From positions 224,578-261,248 of the forward strand of contig NW_005434653.1 in assembly GCF_000315625.1 (NCBI RefSeq): a stretch of 36,671 bases of DNA. The letters run 5' to 3'. This DNA is from Guillardia theta CCMP2712 (taxonomy: Eukaryota; Cryptophyceae; Pyrenomonadales; Geminigeraceae). Both the position numbers and the translations under genes were made by a program. The notes beneath the pieces are model-generated. The model was given only the letters and a program-made list of their open reading frames with translations. It had not been told where the DNA came from and did not search any database. This document shows, piece after piece, positions 30,363 through 36,671 of the stretch. How positions within the stretch are numbered: the first letter of the stretch is position 1; every line of letters starts with the position of its first letter.

Positions 30363-32945
30363 TCAGTCGTTAGAGGCATCGCAGGCATCGCCGCTCCTCA
30401 GCCCTATGAGGTTTCCGAAGCTGCTGGGGTTCCCCGTCATGCCCGACAGAGCCATCTTAGTCTTCTCGATGTTCTTGCTGCCATGCAACACAAGTCAAGA
30501 AGAGACAGAGAGCAGCTGTCACATCAACTCCTTTGCCTCTTGTCCCCTTCACCCCTCTCTTTCCATCATCCTCGCTCACATCCTCCCCCCGACCCTCTTC
30601 CTCTTTTCAGTGCTCGCTCCTCTCTCTCCTCGTTTCTTATACACTCACACAATCCAAGGATGCTTCAGAGCCTCCTTCGCTGTGGTTCTCTTCGTGATGT
30701 CGACGCAAACCAACCCCTTTCAAGAAGTCAGAGCCCATCAGCCTCTTCCTCCTCTCCCTCCTCATCCCCCCTAGCTAATTCTCCTATCTCACCCGCACAA
30801 AGTCTTCTGCTTCAGGAGAGATCTTGACGTGATCAGGAAATTCAAAATCTCCTGCAAACATGCTTGATCAAACATGGCCCTACGCCTCATTCCCCATCAC
30901 AACACTTCGTCCTCCCAACTCCGCCCTTCCATCTTTTGCTTCCTCACCTTTCTGCACGCGGTTGATCACGTCCACATCGCTGTCGCCATCGAAAGGATAC
31001 TGACAGCATAGAAGCGTGTAGCAGATGACCCCTGTACTCCATTCAGCTCCTTTTCCCAACTCCTCTCCTTCGGCCACGAAACTGATCCATTCAAATTTGC
31101 TCAGCACTATCTACAATTCCCCACTGTCTAACTATTCCATGCATGGCACCTTCCCCAAATCCTTGTCTCTACCACATAGCCTCATGCCCTCCGATCACAG
31201 TCGATTTGTCTCAGACCTCTCCCTCAGGTCTCATACACAAGTCCTTGTCAACCTCCTCACTCTTCTCCGGCTCATGATGTTCTCTTCAAAACTCTCCGTT
31301 ACTCCCTGCTTCCTCGATACAGCATGCGCTCGTTCACGAAATCACCCCTACTCTCCTCATCCTCCTCCCTCATCTCCTCCGCTCTTACCCATTGCCCACA
31401 TGTCGCACTCAAAGCGATACCCAACCCCAGTGTTCTTTGCCCCGACCACCTGGGCCAACCGTCAGACTGTGCGGTATGTCTTTGCAAAGGATACCTCAGG
31501 AGACGCGTAATGCGGGGAGCCACAGGCAGACACGAGCGTCTCACCCTCTTTCAAGACCTAGAGAGCCAGTGTCACGCGTACAGTCACCAGCGACATCATC
31601 GGTCAGGTACCTTGGCAAAGCCGAAGTCCACGACCTTGACAAGTGGAAAGCTGCATTAAAGTAAAAATGCAAGAAAAACCACGCAAGATCGGAAAGATAG
31701 GTATGGGGTCCAACAAAAAAAAGCAGAAGGGTGACATAACAGGGCTGTGTGAAGAATGAATGAATAGCGGTCCAACCTTCCCTCTTTGTAATCGTCAACA
31801 AGGAGAACGTTCTCCAACTTGAGATCTCTATGAACAATCTTTCTATCATGGAGGTACTGCAGGTAAATGACATCAGCGTATGCTAGGCTGTGCATGATCT
31901 AAAGGGCCGTACCTTTACTGCAGAAAGCACCTGATACACGATATCGACAATGCAGCTTTCAGTGAACTGAATAACTTTCCCTTCTGCTCAAGTTGTCAGG
32001 TACGCAGAAAGGCGAGCGACGGTATGCAAAAGATACCTGGTGAGACCCAATTTCTCACTCCATCAGCTTCAAACTCAATACCCTCCAGGAGGCTGAACAA
32101 TTCTCCTCCAAAGCATCTCTCTGTTACCATCCGACAGCAGTCGGGGGTTTCGTGAACCCGAACAAGCTATGAGGGACATTAGACATCCTGGAGAAGAAGT
32201 GCAGACTAGCACACCTTCACAATGTTCGGATGATCGATCTCTTGCAAGATTGAAACCTCCCTCTTCAATCGCTTGACAAAGATCGGATTGTCGTGCGGGA
32301 TCCTCACAATCTTCACTGCTAGAATCTGCCAGGATCTTCAGACCTGAAACCTCTCACAATGAACATCCCCGACCTGTCCTGACGTCAAATTCTTTGCCGC
32401 ATGCACGACACTGAACGATCCAACCCCAAGTACATCGCCAAGCTCGCCAAGCTGTACCCAACCACAGTGAGGGAACCAGGAAGGTGTTGAGCAGAAAGCT
32501 TAACCTCAGAGAGCCAATCATCAGACTTCGACTGCTGTGGATTTGCCTCATGACCCGTTCGCAACTTCAAATCCTCCGCGTTCTGTTGTGTGACATCCAC
32601 GGTGGAGACTTCACGGGAAATCGGCACGCCAGCCCTGGTCCTCCTGGAGGAGACAGGGGCGACAGGGGGAGCTTGAGTCACGTCAACGTGCGAGACTTCC
32701 CTTGCAGGCATCCTCTTCGAATGAGTAGGAGGAGTGGCTGACGAACAGTGTCAAGACATGCTGGGTACCTTCAGCGCTGACGTACCTGCATGGATCGAAG
32801 TCGAGACAGCATCTCCGCAGACCAAAGGGATCATCAGGACGAGAAACACGCTGGCTGAACCTTCGCAAGATCATCATCACAACCATGCAGATTGAATCCT
32901 TCAGAAGGATGGCAACTCACCAGCCAGAGAAAGTTTCCGGCTCAT
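30363..32945 (-). CDS. CAMK-like Ser/Thr protein kinase with N-terminal signal peptide (~419 aa)
   Basis: Exons: 32921-32945, 32786-32854, 32505-32737, 32374-32451, 32215-32325, 32082-32166, 31913-31983, 31777-31856, 31611-31650, 31495-31557, 31389-31449, 30948-31049, 30793-30851, 30649-30716 and 30363-30477 (TGA). Every phase closes. The N-terminus is a hydrophobic signal sequence (SVFLVLMIPLVCGDA) with a Ser/Thr-rich stretch and a twice-used EVS-VDVTQ motif before the kinase at about 115-382. All catalytic elements are visible: glycine loop GVGSFSVV, Lys in LAVKIV, Glu in KREVSIL, VHRDLKLEN, VVDFGFAK, GSPHYASPE and KRTTAKEALKHPWI. CAMK-group kinases phosphorylate Ser/Thr in calcium or energy signalling. 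A signal peptide on such a kinase suggests secretory, vacuolar or complex-plastid location (inference). Around the F-helix, two Trp motifs (CDMWAMG, EWSTGV) stand where one is usual. Confidence 0.85.
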
Positions 32946-33519
32946 CCTCCTTGCTGCTTCTCAATAAGAGCTTGTTTCTGCCCGCAAGGAGACAAGGTGC
33001 CGGAACCGCAAATAAACTTGCAGCACGCTAGAAGCAGCAGGTGGAAGAACGCTCAGCACATGTTCCGGTACAAATAGCTTTCCTTTTGATCCACCATGTG
33101 TCAAAGTACTGCATCGATCTCCTCGTTTCGATCAATACCTGAAGAGCTGGCCGACAGTCACTTTGCAGGAGCCAAGCGCATGAACCTAGGAGAAGAGAAG
33201 GTTAGGTTTCAACTCAGAGGCATTTGTAACTGATTCTCTAATCGGAGAACATGAGCAAGGTCAACCATGCAGCCCGAAGGCGTACGAGTGAAAGACAGCC
33301 CCCAATCCTTTCGACATTGGTAGTCCACCAAGACGCAGTAGCAATAGACAAGAAGAATGAGTGTCATGAGCTAGATGTTCGTATGATGATCAAACAAGAC
33401 TCTGCGACATTTCATCTTCTTCGTCTTCATCTTATCCTTCATTTTCGTCCTCTACTCGCCATCTTTTCCACGCTTGCGCGTGCATCCCGCTCCCGCCCTC
33501 CGGTAGTAGCCTCCAACTC
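32946..33519. other. Upstream region of the kinase, nothing recognised
   Basis: It would hold the kinase promoter and 5' leader. No TATA box is clear and no coding exon is supported. A 112-codon open frame at 33251-33589 runs into repeat sequence and has no recognisable product. Confidence 0.45.
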
Positions 33520-34450
33520 CAAACCACCCACCCCCGGATTTTTGGACCCTACCCTAACAGGCAATCTGAGACACCGTATCACAAATTAGCTATGATCTAC
33601 CCCCTGATATACTAGCAAAGTACCCTGATGAAATGAAGGAGATTGACCACCCTACCAAACTGATCATATACCCTACCCCGTTCCCACTACACCGACATCG
33701 TGTTCAACTACTACTACCTTTTGTGCTCGGGAACCCACCCCTGACTCCTTAGTCTACCACCCACCCCCCAAATCATTCCGCCTCTTATCATTCCAGGGTT
33801 CAACCAAAAAAACACTTTAATGTCTACCCCTCAAACCCCTTTATAAACACTCTAAAGAACCGGTGGTTTATGTATCACCCCCTGCAATTGAAAAATCCAA
33901 TACAGCTACCCCTGGTAAAGTCCGAGACTACCCCATTTTCGCACCCTCCACCCTTTGTCGAGTGCCCCCCTCTTACTGACATTGAGATTTTCAAACAATC
34001 ATCTAAAATTGGACCACCCTACCTGTGCAATTGATCTTAATATAACTTCAAAATTAGGGATATGTGAAACATTTTTCCTAATGCTGAAATAATTGGTGAC
34101 ATGCCTGAGGTGCCACACAGCTAGTGAGATTTGACTCAAGTGCTCCCAGATTTCAGGAAATTGATGTTTGTGTAATTTTGAAAAATAATCAACATATTTC
34201 AAATAATTTTGAATATTCGGCTAGGGAGACAGGCCCAATACGGGTCTCTTGACCCACCAAGATATGGTTGGTACCCACCCTCCCCAAGAATCAACAAAGT
34301 TAGTGTTACCCCCTATTATTGTTTTGAACCCCTCAATTATATAGTAAGTACCCCTACCATACAGGTAATTTTGTTCGGTATCATTGTCATTACCCACCCA
34401 AAAGAGAGAGCACCCCTCACGGCCCCCTTCTTAAACCCTCTTCCTACGAT
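33520..34450. repeat. ACCCCTACC-type tracts with AT-rich core
   Basis: Two blocks rich in ACCCC, CCCTA and TACCC words (about 33520-34000 and 34250-34450) flank an AT-rich stretch of about 200 nt. Composition and word content are like the 3745-4180 tract, and both are followed by a GC island on the same side. Confidence 0.6.
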
Positions 34451-35221
34451 ACTTCCTAGGACCTCAGGAGTAACTAGGTCGCCCCGTTCACGTTGCTGAC
34501 CACGGACATGAGCTCGCCTCAGATGTTGGTACAGGAACAGAAAAACCTTCCCGGCTAGTACCCCGGGTCCGAAACCGTGACGGTCCTTGTGCTGGGGGGT
34601 GGAGGGTGGTTATAAGGACCCTAAGAGAATCGGACCCCGGGCCCGGCCGGGTCCGAGCCTCCGATGGCCCGGCGCCGGGCCCGCCGGCACTGTATGCTTC
34701 AAGAGTCGTACTGATTTTTAACTTAACTTTGAGTAAACGGATACTGCCGACAGGTCACCCGGGTTGACAGGCAGGCGTACAACTGACATTGAACGTAGGG
34801 CTGACTGTGACTGCCATGGCGGGAACCAGATGGTATATAGAGACTCCTCAGAATGAGTTGTGCTACGGCCGAGCGGCAACCTGCTATGATAGCTAGTCAC
34901 TGAACAGTGACTCTCCGCCGGAATGACATATGTTGATGAGTGGCAGTGTGAAGGCATTATGATCATGGATGAAGACTCTGTCATGATGAGAAAGATCGCA
35001 GGATAGGCTGTTGTTGCAAGGTTGAGATCGTTAGGCCCAGGTGATGAGTGCGAGGGGAATGGTTGAAGAATGAATGAATTAAGGGATTGGGTAGAAAGAG
35101 ATCCTTACAGGCTCAAAAAAAATATCCTGCCAATCCGAATAGCTTCCCTTGTGTATATTGACATTTGAATGACCCCCTGTCCTTGCCAGACAGTGCGCCA
35201 TGGTGCGATGACAGTTGATAG
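34451..35221. other. Intergenic with GC island
   Basis: GC-rich GGGCCCGG sequence at about 34545-34700, then ordinary sequence containing scattered GTGACT words to about 34950. No gene is supported. The promoter of the gene starting near 35222 is not identified. Confidence 0.5.
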
Positions 35222-36508
35222 ATGAACAACAACAAAGGTGACAAGAACATGCCCCATGTTGTGCACGACAGCATGGATGAAGAAGATGAGCGGCTAATCT
35301 TGGACTTGAACGTCCCCTTCCTGACAAGATCGCGACCTGCCAGCGCGAGGGTGAATGGTGCTGCCACGAGCAGGGTCAACTACCAGACGCCGAGGAAAGG
35401 AAGGACAAGGCCAGCGTCTGCCAGGTCAGCTCAGTCTCAGTTTGAGCCGATGATTGACCCTCAAGTCCTGGCTTCAATGCTCAACAAGAACGTGAGATGA
35501 ACTTGTTGGGGTGAGGGCCGAAAGCTGAGAGTTGCTCAGAACACCTTGGACGATGCCATTCAAGGATGGGATGTGTATAGGCACTCGAACCAAAAGGTCA
35601 GGAGTCAGCAGCGGAAGAAATGGTGAGTGCGAGCACAACTTACCTCTTCCTTCCTTCGCTGACTCGCTACAGGTGGTCTATCAACAACTTCACCCCGTCC
35701 AGTCGCGATTCTGACCTTGCCTTCCAGCCCCTCCCTCGATCCGACCTGGTACGCCCGCTACCTCTGCCCTGCCCTTTCCTCCCCCTCGCTCGCTTTCCTC
35801 TGCTTGCTCTGGTGCAGGGTCGCCTGTCGGTTACACCTACATCCTTTCCCGCTCGTGCTCCGTCTCTCCTGCTGCTTTCGCCCCTCCGCCCGCCCCCTCA
35901 CTGCCGCACCCCGTTGCACTGATCACCTGCTGGACCACTTCGTGCTCACTCATCGTCCTTAGGACGAGGCAAAGAAGCAGCTCATCTTCGAGATGCCCTT
36001 CATCTCCTCCTCTCGAGACACCTTGAACAGCTCCCAGCTGCCTTCAACCGCCGCCTCCTCCTCCAAGCACACCCCTTTCTACGAGCGCTTGTATCCGATC
36101 CCATCAGGACCCAAGTTCAGGTTCTGTCTGAGCACCTGCGCTCTCTCCTTTTCTCCTCACTCTCCTCTCGCTGCTCCCGCACTGTCCTCCGTCTTTTCTG
36201 CAGCAGTTCGTTCCTCGCCTGCTGTTCCGTGGTCTCCCCAACCACCATCCTCAATGCTCCTGAATTTCTCTTTGCTTACTTCTCCTCCATTACCATCTCA
36301 CTCTCTGCCCCCGCCTCCTCCTGCACTTTCCCCATTCCGCAAGACTCATGTGCTCGCTTCAGCTCGCCATCTCGTTCGGTCTCTGCTGTGAGGAACAAGA
36401 GATCGAAGTTTCTTGCGAGGCAAAAGGCAGCTCGCCCCTCCCTCGAGCGCGCAACCAACCTGACGCAGCTCGTCATCGACTTTCCTGGGATGTTCGACAA
36501 AGAAGTTT
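35222..36508 (+). CDS. Unrecognised protein with RPASAR motifs (3' end outside window)
   Basis: Exons 35222-35491, 35540-35622, 35673-35748, 35963-36120 and 36393-36508 join with closing phases and typical donors (GTGAGT, GTACGC). The first exon is acidic (DSMDEEDERLILDL), then basic with two RPASAR motifs and a QTPRKGR stretch. Later exons carry NTLDDAIQGWDVY, DEAKKQLIFEMPF, FYERLYPIPSGPK and LTQLVIDFPGMFDKEV. There is no signal peptide or membrane segment. RPASA-like basic repeats are common in flagellar and microtubule-linked proteins of algae, which is only a hint. The ATG at 35222 follows TAG, which could also be a splice acceptor, so upstream exons are possible. The last intron begins at 36509, and the CTC/CCT-rich end of the window lies inside it. 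Confidence 0.65.
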
Positions 36509-36539
36509 GTGAGTGCACTAAGACGGTCAACCAGCTCCT

Positions 36540-36650
36540 CCCTCCTCCCTCCTCCCTCCTCCCTCCTCCCTCCTTACTATCATCTCCTCGTTCATTATCA
36601 ACGTCACTCTTCTTCCTCCTCCTCCTCCTCCTCCTCCTCCTCCTCCTCCT
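36540..36650. repeat. CT-rich intronic array
   Basis: CTCCCTC repeats at about 36537-36572 and (CTC)n at about 36614-36650, inside the intron that runs off the window end. Confidence 0.85.
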
Positions 36651-36671
36651 TCCCTATCACCTCTCACTTAT

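Noticed and set aside
30156-30827. 223-codon plus-strand frame
   Set aside because: It overlaps three kinase exons on the minus strand that are fixed by kinase motifs and phase. Its second half is a translated pyrimidine-rich intron.

Overview
The window looks like nuclear DNA of a single-celled eukaryote, most likely a cryptophyte alga of the Guillardia type. This is an inference from gene architecture, not from a marker gene. Every convincing host gene is cut into many small exons (often 40-120 nt) with GT-AG introns. The introns are either very short (mostly 42-60 nt) or longer and filled with low-complexity pyrimidine- or purine-rich sequence. Exons were built by hand from splice sites, reading-frame phase and protein sense. 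Where every phase closes, the models are strong. There is no bacterial-type operon structure, no CRISPR array and no RNA gene that I can support.

Layout. 1-2412 (+): 3' part of an ankyrin-repeat gene with a lysine-rich tail. 2631-3003 (-): last three exons of an unrecognised gene. 3004-5300: no gene; degenerate ACCCCTACC-type sequence, then a very GC-rich island. 5486-8195: three near-identical copies of a short intronless ORF (+, -, +); copies 1 and 3 have TATA-like boxes and AATAAA signals. 8988-10991 (+): an intronless 667-codon piggyBac-type transposase ORF whose first catalytic Asp appears to be Gly. 11254-17039 (-): a 22-exon gene of about 910 codons (signal peptide, laminin B domain, coiled coil, four predicted membrane segments, unrecognised C-terminal region). 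17040-18760: intergenic with another GC island. 18761-22407 (+): a nucleotide-diphospho-sugar transferase (GT77-like, type II membrane protein) containing a 100-N assembly gap. 22491-27221 (-): a CG-1 domain (CAMTA-type) gene with an unusual tryptophan-motif C-terminal half, convergent with the transferase and 83 nt from its stop. 29097-29862 (-): a 162-codon unrecognised gene. 30363-32945 (-): a complete CAMK-like Ser/Thr kinase of about 419 codons with an N-terminal signal peptide. 32946-35221: no gene; AT-rich sequence, ACCCCTACC-type tracts and a GC island. 35222-36508 (+): 5' part of an unrecognised gene with two RPASAR motifs, running off the window.

The genes do not form a pathway. Secretory or surface themes recur (the laminin-B membrane protein, the sugar transferase and a kinase with a signal peptide), while the CG-1 protein is a presumed nuclear transcription factor. 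The most unusual parts are the three-copy ORF family beside a possibly domesticated transposase, the laminin-B multi-pass protein, the CG-1 protein lacking visible ankyrin and IQ regions, the signal-peptide kinase, and the intron and intergenic sequence classes.
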